A stretch of DNA of 38,226 nt from JAAYEL01 sp964344625 (GTDB taxonomy: Bacteria > Bacillota > Clostridia > Tissierellales > Peptoniphilaceae), in assembly GCA_964344625.1 (NCBI GenBank), contig CAYFNZ010000008.1:1-38226 (forward strand). Direction: 5' to 3'. Below are positions 1 through 8,530 of the stretch, piece by piece; within the stretch, counting starts at the first letter, position 1; each line of letters begins with the position of its first letter. A program made the translations under genes and the position numbers. The notes beneath the pieces were generated by a model. It saw only the letters and a list, made by a program, of their open reading frames with translations. It did not search any database and was not told the DNA's origin.

Positions 1-729
1 AGTTGAGCCTCCTGAGGAATTTGAAGAATTTTTTGGAATTACTCTGCTTGTTTTAAAAGTTTTTATACAGCTATCACCGGAAATTGCATATCCTAAGTTA
101 CTATTATCACTTAAGTAATAGACAAATTTTGAAGGTCTAGGAGTACTAGATTTTTTCAGACCAAAAAAGGATATCAGAAATGTAGTTAGGCCGCCTATTC
201 CAGCTATTTTAAAATCTTTTGCTGTCAGTCTCTGCTCATTTACTAATACATTTCCCTGTATTTCCCCACCTTTAATATATCTTGCAGCCTCGTCAAAAAA
301 TGACATAAAAGCCTTGTTATAGTCTCCGGCTTTTAAATTTAGTAGGAGATTATCATCAAGAGATTTTTGCCTTTTGTCATCAATCATCCTCAATACTTTA
401 CCAGATAATGTGAAATAGTAATCTCTGGTATTCGTATTAAGATATAGTAGAAGGCCGGAATTATCATTCCCAACATACTCAGCTAAAAGGTCATCTGCCC
501 TATCTCTTACATTTTGACTCAAATCTTCTGTTGAAGTATAAATAATAACTGGTACTTTATATTCAAGTTCTAGATTTTCAATTTGTTCTAGTAATTCTTG
601 CCTACTCTTTTCATCCATAAGACCTGCTTGGTCACTTATCTGACCAACTACGGCAAATGCTGTAGACTTAAAGATTAGTAAAAGTGAACATACTAAAAAA
701 ATAGTTCCCAATTTTCTAATTCTTACCAT
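1..729 (-). CDS. ydjH: TPM-domain membrane protein (YdjH/YgcG-like), cut by window edge
   Basis: Reading the minus strand from an ATG at 727-729 gives 243 codons with no stop, so the C-terminus lies outside the window. It begins with a signal peptide (MVRIRKLG, then a hydrophobic run ending in STAFA, about residues 1-26). A TPM-type domain follows (ISDQAGLMDE near the start, then VPVIIYTSTEDLS, GLLLYLNTNTRDYYF). A second hydrophobic segment (KIAGIGGLTTFLISFFGL) lies near residue 180, and a Ser/Gly tail (NSSNSSGGS) begins at the edge, as in proteins ending in a glycine-rich stretch. The start codon overlaps the stop of the upstream zinc-ribbon gene by 7 bases, so translation is probably coupled. 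In Bacillus subtilis the homologous trio YdjG-YdjH-YdjI accompanies PspA and recruits it to the membrane. The function here is inferred from that family. Confidence 0.85.
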   Translation of the reverse strand, partial: MVRIRKLGTIFLVCSLLLIFKSTAFAVVGQISDQAGLMDEKSRQELLEQIENLELEYKVPVIIYTSTEDLSQNVRDRADDLLAEYVGNDNSGLLLYLNTNTRDYYFTLSGKVLRMIDDKRQKSLDDNLLLNLKAGDYNKAFMSFFDEAARYIKGGEIQGNVLVNEQRLTAKDFKIAGIGGLTTFLISFFGLKKSSTPRPSKFVYYLSDNSNLGYAISGDSCIKTFKTSRVIPKNSSNSSGGST

Positions 730-1793
730 ATAAATCTACCTCCCAATATGCACATCACAAAGACTATAAGGGCTGCTATCAAGGCATCCTTTATAAGTAA
801 CTTGTCATCTATTGGCAGGTTCCCATAAGCCTTACCACTCTGGCCATTTATGGCATATACATATTTCTTTCCTAAATAATCATAGGTCAAAATCCAGGCT
901 GGCAATAGAAGATAATTTTTACTGTAGTCAATGATGTCATAGGTTTCTTCAGACAACGAATAAGAAGTATATTCTGAGAGATCATTTCTAACGGCGTTTT
1001 TTGCATAACTTTTAGCATCTTTATCTAGGTCATTTTTTAATTGATCAAAAGTCTTATCGTAGGTTTCACTAAAAAATCCATTTAGATAATAGTTTTTAAA
1101 ATCTTTTAAATCCTCAAACATATATGGTGTGATACTATCAATTAGGCTTTCATCTATCTTTGAATATGCAAGCTTTGAGATATTTTGAATTTCACAATCG
1201 CCTTTTCTTTCTATCCTGAAAGTCGAATTCTCTATATATTCAGTATCCCCTGTAGTATACATATTAATCTTCTCGCCTTCCCCATTTAGCTTAATATTGA
1301 AAGTTGTATCAGTAGACCAATATGGAAGATACATGCCTGAAATTTTCTCTAGTTGGGTTTGAGAGTAAAAGTCTCTTTTAACATATCTTTTTTTTCTAAC
1401 CCAGTCTAAAAGAATCTCTTCAGCCTTTTTCTTATCAATTGCAAAGGGTATAAGCTTGTCAGGTTTAAACTCGCCTAAGGTCCTATCAGTAAGGACAACA
1501 GGGTTATGACAGTAGTAGCAAAAAGTTGTTAGGGTCGTAGAACTTGTCACAACTTCAGCTCCACAATTTGCACAGGTATAGCTCTTTAATTCATCTTGTC
1601 CGGATTTTTCATTATTATCATGCCCATGTTCTTCTTCAATACGAATTTCCTTGTCCGGGTTATTTTTTATATACTCATCTATTTCCTCAAGAGTAAAGGC
1701 CGAGCCACAGTAATCACACTTAAGCCTACCCAAGTCTGGCTTATAGGTTAAGGGACCTGAACAATTTGGGCATTTGTAACTATAGGTAGCCAT
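723..1793 (-). CDS. ydjG: zinc-ribbon membrane protein, YdjG-like
   Basis: A 356-residue protein. The N-terminus carries a TFIIB-like zinc ribbon (C8, C11, C26, C29) and a second ribbon (C74, C77, C92, C95), separated by an acidic, charged linker. A long soluble middle part follows, and a single hydrophobic segment lies at the very C-terminus (about residues 332-352, ending GGRFIW), so it is probably a tail-anchored membrane protein. The start is 1 base downstream of the upstream SPFH gene's stop, and its own stop overlaps the start of the TPM-domain gene. This is the gene content of the Bacillus ydjGHI locus, where YdjG and YdjH form the membrane platform that binds PspA. No catalytic motif is visible, and the metal is inferred from cysteine spacing. 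Family assignment is good; the role in this organism is inference. Confidence 0.82.
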   Translation of the reverse strand: MATYSYKCPNCSGPLTYKPDLGRLKCDYCGSAFTLEEIDEYIKNNPDKEIRIEEEHGHDNNEKSGQDELKSYTCANCGAEVVTSSTTLTTFCYYCHNPVVLTDRTLGEFKPDKLIPFAIDKKKAEEILLDWVRKKRYVKRDFYSQTQLEKISGMYLPYWSTDTTFNIKLNGEGEKINMYTTGDTEYIENSTFRIERKGDCEIQNISKLAYSKIDESLIDSITPYMFEDLKDFKNYYLNGFFSETYDKTFDQLKNDLDKDAKSYAKNAVRNDLSEYTSYSLSEETYDIIDYSKNYLLLPAWILTYDYLGKKYVYAINGQSGKAYGNLPIDDKLLIKDALIAALIVFVMCILGGRFIW

Positions 1794-1794
1794 C

Positions 1795-3030
1795 TTAATC
1801 TACTTTATTCCCGCATTCCGGGCAGAATTTTGGCCTAGTATTTTCAAATTTATGGCCACAGTTTGAGCAGAAACCGCCACCTGTAGATTCAGGCTTTTTA
1901 CCTCCACAATTAGTACAGAAATTGCCTGTGTTTCCTGTACCACATTCTGGGCAAGTCCAGGTCATAGACCCTACTTGTTTGTTTATATCTTGCTTTTCTT
2001 GACTTACCTTGTTTTGCTCTTGCATTTGCTTGTAGTTGTTTTGAGACATTTGTCCGAAAGCATTGCCCCCGGCATTCATTCCCATACCAACACCAATAAA
2101 GCCATTAGCCGCTCCTGCTTCATTGCTTCCTGCTGCTTCTATACCTCTTGCTATAGAACCTTGTAGATAACCTTCTCTGATATTAGGATTTGTAAGGATA
2201 GATCCCTTGTTCCTAATTTCAAGGATTTCTGCTGATTTTTCAGAGTAGGTTATGCTAGCTACTGCTACGCTTATTATTTCCATACCTCTTAGGTCTAGCC
2301 ACTGCTCATCTAGTTCTTCTGACATTTGTTTGCTCAAATCGTTACCATGCATCATCAGTTGAGATATCCTGATATTTTGAGCTGAAAGTGATGAAAGGGC
2401 TACAGAAAACTTTTGAATAAATTCATTTCTAAATTGGTCATTAAAGCTCTCTACAGTATATGACCTAAGGTCAGCCGCTAAGACTTCCATATAGAATTTT
2501 AATGGATCAATTATTTTTATTGAGTAAGACCCATGAGACTTAACTTCCAAGTCTACATCATAGTTAGCATCATAATATGGGACTGGTGATGGGGTACCAT
2601 ATTTAATATTTTTTATCTCCTTCATGCTTATATATAAGACTTTTTGTTGATTTGGAGTTGTACCGCCATATTTTACCCTATCCCAGGTATCAAGTAATAC
2701 AGCTTTTATGCTTGAGCCAAGATTACCGGTAAATAAAGATGGAGATGAGGAATCATCAACTATGTATTGACCTGCTTCTGTAGTAAAGTCTACTACCTTG
2801 CCATTACCAACAAGAAGCATGCAAGTATTATCTGGAACTATAATAGTTGAGCCATTTGAAATTACATCAGGTGTACCTTTAGTGTTGGATGTCATAGACC
2901 CATCACTTCTATATCTTTTACCAATGGTAGCTAGTACCCCTTCAGATAGGTCTACTGGTTGAATCATTTCTCTCCATTGGTCTGCAGCTGTTCTTCTTAC
3001 AGCATCAAACGATGCTTTTATAAGTCCCAT
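1795..3030 (-). CDS. ydjI: SPFH/flotillin-like protein with C-terminal zinc ribbons (YdjI-like)
   Basis: A 411-residue soluble protein. The N-terminal two thirds match the YdjI ('virion core protein'-type) SPFH family: a start like MGLIKASFDAVRR, a TRANS-like stretch PDNTCMLLVGNGKVVDF, and EWLDLRGMEI-type SPFH core text near residues 235-255. A Gly/Asn/Met-rich segment (GFIGVGMGMNAGGNAFGQM) links to a tail with four CxxC pairs (CPEC, CTNC, CSNC, CPEC, from about residue 360), read as two zinc ribbons. No transmembrane segment is visible. The start is an ATG at 3028-3030 with a strong SD (AAGGAGG, 3037-3043). It is the first gene of a three-gene run with YdjG-like and YdjH-like genes. In B. 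subtilis YdjI helps tether PspA to the membrane under stress. No pspA gene lies in this window. Confidence 0.88.
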   Translation of the reverse strand: MGLIKASFDAVRRTAADQWREMIQPVDLSEGVLATIGKRYRSDGSMTSNTKGTPDVISNGSTIIVPDNTCMLLVGNGKVVDFTTEAGQYIVDDSSSPSLFTGNLGSSIKAVLLDTWDRVKYGGTTPNQQKVLYISMKEIKNIKYGTPSPVPYYDANYDVDLEVKSHGSYSIKIIDPLKFYMEVLAADLRSYTVESFNDQFRNEFIQKFSVALSSLSAQNIRISQLMMHGNDLSKQMSEELDEQWLDLRGMEIISVAVASITYSEKSAEILEIRNKGSILTNPNIREGYLQGSIARGIEAAGSNEAGAANGFIGVGMGMNAGGNAFGQMSQNNYKQMQEQNKVSQEKQDINKQVGSMTWTCPECGTGNTGNFCTNCGGKKPESTGGGFCSNCGHKFENTRPKFCPECGNKVD

Positions 3031-3036
3031 AAATTG

Positions 3037-3071
3037 CCTCCTTATGTATTTTTTATGTTTTTATTATATCA
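3037..3071 (-). promoter_or_regulatory. extended -10 promoter and SD for the ydjI-ydjG-ydjH operon
   Basis: On the minus strand TGATATAAT (TATAAT at 3063-3068, TG at 3070-3071) is a perfect extended -10. No convincing -35 hexamer lies 16-18 bases upstream. About 20 bases further down is AAGGAGG (3037-3043), 6 bases before the ATG. The promoter sits just beyond the terminator-like hairpin that closes the glpK operon, so the ydj genes probably form their own transcription unit. Confidence 0.6.
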
Positions 3072-3080
3072 AATTATTTC

Positions 3081-3124
3081 AAATAAAATAGAGTCTTAAA
3101 AAGTATTTCTTTTCTAGACTCTAT
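3081..3124 (-). terminator. hairpin at the end of the tsaE-glpK operon
   Basis: Inverted repeat with a 9-bp outer stem (3088-3096 with 3116-3124), a two-base mismatch, then a further 5 bp and a 5-base loop. On the minus strand it is followed by TTTATTT, a moderate U-tract. It begins 26 bases after the glpK stop. The opposite side is also T-rich for plus-strand transcription, but no plus-strand gene is present to use it. Confidence 0.6.
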
Positions 3125-3150
3125 GATTAGTTTTTTATTTTTAAAATGCC

Positions 3151-4650
3151 CTAGTCCTCTTCTTCCCATGACATGGTTCTTTGTACCGCTTTTTTCCAAT
3201 ACTTGTAGTTCTTATTTCTTTTTTCCTCTGACATATCTGGTAAAAAAGTCTTGTCTACCTTAACACCTTCAAATATTTCATCTTGGTTTTTCCAATAACC
3301 AACGGCAAGACCTGCCAGGTAGGCAGCTCCTAAGGCTGTAGTTTCCAGGGTTTTTGGACGAAGTATCTGAGTATCTAGCATATCTGCTTGAAACTTCATC
3401 AAAAAATTGTTAGCAGAGGCACCCCCATCTACCCTTAAATTTGTTAAAGGTATTTGCGAGTCTTCCTTCATGGCTTCTATAACATCTTTTGACTGGTAGG
3501 CTAGGGATTCTAGGGTTGCCCTAACCAGGTGCTCTCTTTTTGTTCCTCTAGTAAGTCCGAATATTCCTCCCCTGGCGTACATATCCCAATATGGGGCGCC
3601 AAGGCCTGTAAAGGCTGGAACTACATAGACCCCACCTGTATCTTCAGCTTTCTCAGCATAGTATTCTGATTGTGGAGCATCATAAACTAATTTTAGCTCA
3701 TCTCTAAGCCATTGGATTGCAGCTCCTGCCACAAAAACTGACCCTTCTAAGGCATAGGTTATTTTATCGTCTATCCCCCAAGCGATTGTTGTCAAAAGAC
3801 CATTTTTAGAGTCTATTACCTTATCACCTGTATTCATAAGGACAAAGCAACCTGTCCCGTAAGTATTTTTTACCATACCTGGATAAAAGCAGGCTTGGCC
3901 AAATAGGGCCGCTTGTTGGTCACCAGCTATACCCGATATAGGGATTTTTACACCCCCGTAGGATTTCTCGTCAGTGTAGCCATAGATTTGACTGGAGTTT
4001 TTTACTTGAGGAAGCAAGGATCTTGGAATATTTAATTTTTCAAGTATCTCATCATCCCAATCAAGGGTGTGGATATTAAAAAGCATGGTCCTAGAAGCAT
4101 TTGAATAGTCTGTAACATGTACCTTGCCCCTAGTAAGATTCCAAATAATCCAGGTGTCAATGGTGCCAAATAAAAGGTCTCCATTTTCTGCTTTTTTTCT
4201 AGCATTTTCTACATGGTCAAGAATCCAAGCGATTTTAGTTGCAGAAAAATAGGCATCTATTACCAGGCCGGTCTTTTCCCTAATTTTTTGGGCCCAGCCT
4301 TCTTCTTTAAGCTTGTCGCAATATTTTGCAGTTCTCCTGCATTGCCAAACTATAGCGTTGTAGATGGGCTTACCAGTATGTTTATCCCAAATCACAGTGG
4401 TTTCTCTTTGGTTAGCAATTCCTATGGCTGCTATCTCTTCAGGGCGAATGCCTGAAAATTCTAATACTTCTCTAGCAACTCCGCTTTGAGATCCCCAAAT
4501 TTCCATAGGGTCATGCTCTACCCAACCAGGCTTGGGATATATTTGTTTAAATTCTTTTTGTGCCAGCTGTACAATCTCGCCTTCTTTATTGAAAATAATT
4601 GCCCTAGAGCTTGTAGTGCCGGCATCAAATGATAGTATATATTCTGACAT
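3151..4650 (-). CDS. glpK: glycerol kinase
   Basis: Phosphorylates glycerol to glycerol-3-phosphate with ATP in the cytoplasm. It is 499 residues from the ATG at 4648-4650, the usual family length. The N-terminal phosphate loop DAGTTSSR is at 9-16, the substrate region PGWVEHDPMEIW at 41-52, and GIAGDQQAALFGQ at about 240-252. The FGGY-type C-terminal half includes RVDGGASANNFLMKF. An open frame continues 6 codons upstream to a TTG inside the preceding gene, but ATG SEY is the family N-terminus. The gene starts 1 base after the yfcE stop and is the last of a twelve-gene run, with no glpF, glpD or glpP beside it. In the loop where enterococcal and Bacillus GlpK carry the histidine phosphorylated by HPr (about residue 230-232), this protein reads TDEKSYGG, with no histidine. 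PTS activation of that kind is therefore unlikely (inference). Confidence 0.96.
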   Translation of the reverse strand: MSEYILSFDAGTTSSRAIIFNKEGEIVQLAQKEFKQIYPKPGWVEHDPMEIWGSQSGVAREVLEFSGIRPEEIAAIGIANQRETTVIWDKHTGKPIYNAIVWQCRRTAKYCDKLKEEGWAQKIREKTGLVIDAYFSATKIAWILDHVENARKKAENGDLLFGTIDTWIIWNLTRGKVHVTDYSNASRTMLFNIHTLDWDDEILEKLNIPRSLLPQVKNSSQIYGYTDEKSYGGVKIPISGIAGDQQAALFGQACFYPGMVKNTYGTGCFVLMNTGDKVIDSKNGLLTTIAWGIDDKITYALEGSVFVAGAAIQWLRDELKLVYDAPQSEYYAEKAEDTGGVYVVPAFTGLGAPYWDMYARGGIFGLTRGTKREHLVRATLESLAYQSKDVIEAMKEDSQIPLTNLRVDGGASANNFLMKFQADMLDTQILRPKTLETTALGAAYLAGLAVGYWKNQDEIFEGVKVDKTFLPDMSEEKRNKNYKYWKKAVQRTMSWEEED

Positions 4651-4651
4651 C

Positions 4652-5128
4652 TTACATTTTCTCTTCAATTTTATTAATTTTTATATCAGATCCTGTAAAT
4701 TCTAATATTACAAAAGAGTTTATCCCATCTCTTGAAAGTGACAAGGAACCTGGGTTAAGAATTTTCACATCCCCGTGGTCCTCAAAATTGTATAAATGTG
4801 TGTGACCATATAAAACTATATCAGCCCCTATTTCCCTGGCCTTATAGTAGAGACTTTGGGTTCCAAAATAGACATTATATCGGTTTCCATGGGTTAGAAA
4901 GAATTTGTAGCCTCCGATATTTAAGATTTTTTCTCTATCAAACCTGCTGGAGTAATCATTGTTCCCCCTAACAGCTTCTGTCTTTATATCGGAAAATTTC
5001 ATAATCTTATCTACATCTTGATCATAGTCGCCAAGGTGGAGTAATAGGTCGCACTCATTAAGCAAGTCTTTTTGTCTTTCAAGAAGGGAGACATCTCCAT
5101 GAGAATCTGCCACTATTGCTATTTTCAT
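4652..5128 (-). CDS. yfcE: YfcE/MJ0936-family metallophosphoesterase
   Basis: A 158-residue calcineurin-like phosphoesterase of the small YfcE/YsnB type. The metal-binding motifs appear in order: ADSHGD near residue 7, LHLGDYD, RGNND, THGNRY and YGHTH. The family is active on phosphodiesters in vitro, but its physiological substrate is not settled. The gene overlaps rdgB by 4 bases (ATGA type), and glpK begins 1 base after its stop. The rdgB-yfcE pair also occurs in Bacillus (ysnA-ysnB), so the neighbour relation is conserved and supports the assignment. No signal peptide or membrane segment is seen. Confidence 0.9.
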   Translation of the reverse strand: MKIAIVADSHGDVSLLERQKDLLNECDLLLHLGDYDQDVDKIMKFSDIKTEAVRGNNDYSSRFDREKILNIGGYKFFLTHGNRYNVYFGTQSLYYKAREIGADIVLYGHTHLYNFEDHGDVKILNPGSLSLSRDGINSFVILEFTGSDIKINKIEEKM

Positions 5129-5718
5129 CTTAAATCCTTTATAAATTCTGAGAATTTATCTAGGGCCTTAGCCCTATGTGAAATTTCATTTTTTATATCA
5201 AGTCCAAGTTCGGCAAAGCTCTTTTCATAGCCTTGTGGCACAAATATTGGGTCGTAGCCAAAGCCTTGGTCACCCTTTTTTTCTTTTGCAATATGACCAT
5301 CCATTCTTCCATGGATATAATTTGCCTTGCCATCCTTATCTATAAAACATATAACAGTTTCAAAGTAGGCCTTTCTATCTTCGTCCTTATCAAACTTAGA
5401 TAATTCCCTTAATAATTTTTCTACATTGTCTGAATAGCTACAATTTTCACCCGCATACCTAGCTGCATTGATACCCGGCTGGCCATCTAGGGCCTCCACA
5501 TATAGGCCGGTATCATCTGCAAAAACGGGTTGTTTTACCAAGTCGTAAAGTGACTTAGCCTTAAGAAAGGCATTTTCCTCTAATGTCGACCCTGTCTCAT
5601 CTACATCTAGGTCTTCATAACCAGCTTGAGCCTTGGTAACAAGTTCATATTTGTCACCTAGCTTAAGTTCGATTTCTTTTACCTTGTCTTTGTTAGATGT
5701 TGATACAAAAATTCTCAT
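5125..5718 (-). CDS. rdgB: XTP/dITP diphosphatase (RdgB/HAM1)
   Basis: Hydrolyses non-canonical purine nucleoside triphosphates (ITP, dITP, XTP) to monophosphate and pyrophosphate, cleaning the nucleotide pool. At 197 residues it has the normal length. The nucleotide-binding N-terminus STSNKDKVKEI is at about 6-16. FADDTGLYVEALDGQPG contains the catalytic Asp pair, ARYAGE follows, and GYDPIFVP and SHRAKAL near the end are the conserved base-recognition segments. The start overlaps the gatB stop by 4 bases, and its own stop overlaps the yfcE start by 4 bases. Those overlaps imply coupled translation within the long operon. Confidence 0.95.
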   Translation of the reverse strand: MRIFVSTSNKDKVKEIELKLGDKYELVTKAQAGYEDLDVDETGSTLEENAFLKAKSLYDLVKQPVFADDTGLYVEALDGQPGINAARYAGENCSYSDNVEKLLRELSKFDKDEDRKAYFETVICFIDKDGKANYIHGRMDGHIAKEKKGDQGFGYDPIFVPQGYEKSFAELGLDIKNEISHRAKALDKFSEFIKDLR

Positions 5719-7136
5719 CTCTTTTCCAACTCCTCTTTTAACATCTTATTTACTTGTTGAGGGTTAGCTTTGCCCTTAGATTTCTTCATTATTTGACCCA
5801 TTAGGTAGCCAAGAGCCCTGTCTTTACCTGCCTTAAAGTCTTCGATAGATTGTGGGTTTTCATTTAAAACTTCAGTAACTAAGCCTTCTAAGAAGCCTTG
5901 GTCTGATACTTGGATTAGACCCTTTTCTTCTACGATTTTTTCTGGGTCTTGGTCTGTATCAAATATTTCTCTTAAGACTTTTTTAGCAGTATTATTTGAA
6001 ATCTTTTCATCCTTTACTAGTTTCAATAACTTTGAGAAATTAGTAATCGATAATTTCATCTCAGAAGGATCTATTTCATATTCCTTAAGCCTTCTCATTA
6101 GTTCTGTTTGAATCCAGTTAGCAACAAGGGTTGGATCGTTTATAGCCTTTAGAGTTTCTTCAAATAAGTCTGCTATCTCCTTATTTTGAGATAGGACATC
6201 AGCATCATATTCTGTTAGCTTAAATTCCTTCATATACCTTTCTTTTTTAGCGTTAGGTAGTTCTGGAAGATTGTCCTTAATATTTTGGATGTAGTCTTCG
6301 CTTAAAACTAATCTTGGAAGGTCTGAATCTACTGAGAACCTATAATCTGTGGTCTTGTCTTTCTTACGCATCAAGATTGTAGATTGACTTTGTTCGTCCC
6401 ACCTTCTAGTTTCTTTTGAAGAAATTTCATTTCTTGCTAAGGCTTCTGCCTGTCTTTTTTCTTCATGTTCAATTGCCCTTACAACTGAGCGGAAGGAGTT
6501 AAGATTTTTAATTTCTGCAATACCTGACTTGTTGCCATTGTCATCAACGATGTTTATATTTACGTCACAACGTAGGGAGCCTTCTTCCATCTTAACATCA
6601 GAAACTCCTATAAAACGCAATCTTTGACGAAGATTTTCAAGGAATTGTCTAGCTTCATCCGCTGATGACATATCTGGTTTTGATACGATTTCAATTAGGG
6701 GAACCCCTGCCCTGTTATAGTCTAACAAGGTATGACCATCATCTGTATGAGTTGATTTCCCTGTATCTTCTTCCATATGGATTCTTTCTATTCTTACCTT
6801 TTTAGGCCCATCTTGACCTTGGATTTCTAGAAAGCCATTTGTAGCTATGGGTTCATCTTGTTGGGTTATTTGATAGCCCTTTGTTAAGTCTGGATAGAAG
6901 TATTTTTTTCTATCGAACTTCATATTGGTACGAATATCACAGTCAAATGCAAGTCCAGCCTTTATTGCATATTCAACTGCCTTCTCATTTATCCTAGGTA
7001 GGGTTCCTACATGGCCGAGGCAGACTGGGCAGACTACTGTATTTGGAGCTTGTCCAAAGACATTTTCACAAGAACAAAACATCTTAGTTTTTGTTGCAAG
7101 CTCAACGTGGATTTCTAAGCCTATTATTGTCTTCAT
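5715..7136 (-). CDS. gatB: Asp-tRNA(Asn)/Glu-tRNA(Gln) amidotransferase subunit B
   Basis: The tRNA-binding and kinase subunit of GatCAB, which converts misacylated Glu-tRNA(Gln) and/or Asp-tRNA(Asn) into the correct amidated form. It is 473 residues, normal length. IGLEIHVELATKTKMFC is at 5-21 and CPVCLGHVGTLP, with the metal-site cysteines, is near 36-47. YFYPDLTKGYQITQ follows, and the C-terminal helical GatB/YqeY domain (from about 325) ends in GKANPQQVNKMLKEEL. The ATG shares one base with the gatA stop, and AAAGGAG lies 9 bases before it. I see no glnS in the window, consistent with an indirect Gln-tRNA route, but that cannot be shown from one window. Confidence 0.97.
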   Translation of the reverse strand: MKTIIGLEIHVELATKTKMFCSCENVFGQAPNTVVCPVCLGHVGTLPRINEKAVEYAIKAGLAFDCDIRTNMKFDRKKYFYPDLTKGYQITQQDEPIATNGFLEIQGQDGPKKVRIERIHMEEDTGKSTHTDDGHTLLDYNRAGVPLIEIVSKPDMSSADEARQFLENLRQRLRFIGVSDVKMEEGSLRCDVNINIVDDNGNKSGIAEIKNLNSFRSVVRAIEHEEKRQAEALARNEISSKETRRWDEQSQSTILMRKKDKTTDYRFSVDSDLPRLVLSEDYIQNIKDNLPELPNAKKERYMKEFKLTEYDADVLSQNKEIADLFEETLKAINDPTLVANWIQTELMRRLKEYEIDPSEMKLSITNFSKLLKLVKDEKISNNTAKKVLREIFDTDQDPEKIVEEKGLIQVSDQGFLEGLVTEVLNENPQSIEDFKAGKDRALGYLMGQIMKKSKGKANPQQVNKMLKEELEKR

Positions 7137-8530
7137 TAGTTTAAGCTCCTTTCTAAAAGTTGTGCGAAATCTAGGAGTTCATAGTCACAATTTCTTCTTG
7201 CTATAACTTGAACTGAGCCTAGCTTATCTTTTTCTACAGGCAATGAAATTGATGGAAGGTTAATAATATTTGTAATAGTATTAAACATACCGGAATCATA
7301 TGCTGCATTTGCGTCATCTAATCTTGAACCAACTTCATAAGGGAGTTGGGTATTTGTAGGTGATATAAAGAATTGCTTGTCCTTTAGAATTTCGTCAAAC
7401 ATATTTCTAAGCATTTGTCTAACTTGCATAGCTTTTTTATAGTAAACTTGGTCATTTTCATTTGATGAGAAGAAATTACCTAAGGATATTCTTCTCTTAA
7501 TTTCTTCACCAAAGTTTTGTGTCCTATTTGACTTATATAGGTCCACCACATCTTTTTCATCCTTTATACTTGCCCCATACCTGATGCCATCTATTCTTGA
7601 CATATTTGAAGCTACTTCAACGCTCATAATTATTGTATATACTTGATTGATTCTTGAAAGCAAGTGAACGTGAACTTCTTCTAAGATTGCTCCTTCTTTT
7701 CTTAAATGTTCAAGAGTTTTTTCATAGTTTTTCTTAACTTGGTCATCAACTTCATAGCTATCTGTTAGCTTTGCGTAGGCTATTTTTACACCTTCTAAAG
7801 ACTTAATCTCTTCTTTTTCATCTAGGCTAATAGATGTAAAATCCATCTTGTCAAGTCCTGCTGATACCTCAAAAACCTTCTTTATATCTTCGACATTATT
7901 TGCAATAATTCCAACCCTGTCAAAGGAATTGGCCATTGAAATTACGCCATATCTTGAAATAGCACCGTAACTTGGAGCAAAGCCTACAACATTACAGTAG
8001 TTGGCAGGGTTTCTTACAGACCCACCTGTATCAGTTCCCAAGCTTACTACAACTTCGTCGCCAGCAACTGCTGCTGCAGAACCTGAAGAAGAGCCTCCTG
8101 GTATCATATCCTTGTTAAATGGATTAATGGTGTTTCCAAAATATGATGTTTCTGAAGAGCCTCCCATGGCAAATTCATCCATATTTGTCTTGCCAATAAT
8201 CAAGGCATCTGCCTGTCTTAATTTTTCCACTACGCTTGCATCATAAACTGGTATAAAATCTTCCAAAGCCTTTGAAGCTGCTGTAGTTCTCAAGCCCTTG
8301 GTAAGGATATTGTCCTTAATTCCAAAGGAAACTCCAAATAGTGGACCTAGGTCTTCTCCCCTACTTTTCTTTTCATCTAAAGCCCTTGCATCAGCCAAGA
8401 CCCTTTCAGAGTCAATAGTAATAAATGAGTTTAAATCATTTTCCTTTATTTTTTCAAGGACTTGTCTAGCGTGGTCTTCAACTTTTATTTCTTGATTATT
8501 ATATTTATTTTGTAACTCACTTATATTCAT
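7136..8530 (-). CDS. gatA: Asp-tRNA(Asn)/Glu-tRNA(Gln) amidotransferase subunit A
   Basis: The glutaminase subunit of GatCAB; it releases ammonia from glutamine for transfer to the tRNA-bound Asp or Glu. The 464-residue protein has a complete amidase signature with a Ser-cisSer-Lys triad: K72 (FGIKDN), S147 (GGSSSGS) and S171 (GTDTGGSVRNPA). The spacing of 75 and 24 residues equals that known for Staphylococcus GatA. It starts directly after the gatC stop (no gap) and ends with a one-base overlap into gatB. The SD is weak (AAAGG about 11 bases upstream), so translation is probably coupled to gatC. Confidence 0.97.
   Translation of the reverse strand: MNISELQNKYNNQEIKVEDHARQVLEKIKENDLNSFITIDSERVLADARALDEKKSRGEDLGPLFGVSFGIKDNILTKGLRTTAASKALEDFIPVYDASVVEKLRQADALIIGKTNMDEFAMGGSSETSYFGNTINPFNKDMIPGGSSSGSAAAVAGDEVVVSLGTDTGGSVRNPANYCNVVGFAPSYGAISRYGVISMANSFDRVGIIANNVEDIKKVFEVSAGLDKMDFTSISLDEKEEIKSLEGVKIAYAKLTDSYEVDDQVKKNYEKTLEHLRKEGAILEEVHVHLLSRINQVYTIIMSVEVASNMSRIDGIRYGASIKDEKDVVDLYKSNRTQNFGEEIKRRISLGNFFSSNENDQVYYKKAMQVRQMLRNMFDEILKDKQFFISPTNTQLPYEVGSRLDDANAAYDSGMFNTITNIINLPSISLPVEKDKLGSVQVIARRNCDYELLDFAQLLERSLN

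Noticed and set aside
4651..4668. Upstream TTG start for glpK
   Set aside because: It adds KRKCK text foreign to the family and lies inside yfcE; the ATG at 4650 gives the normal N-terminus.
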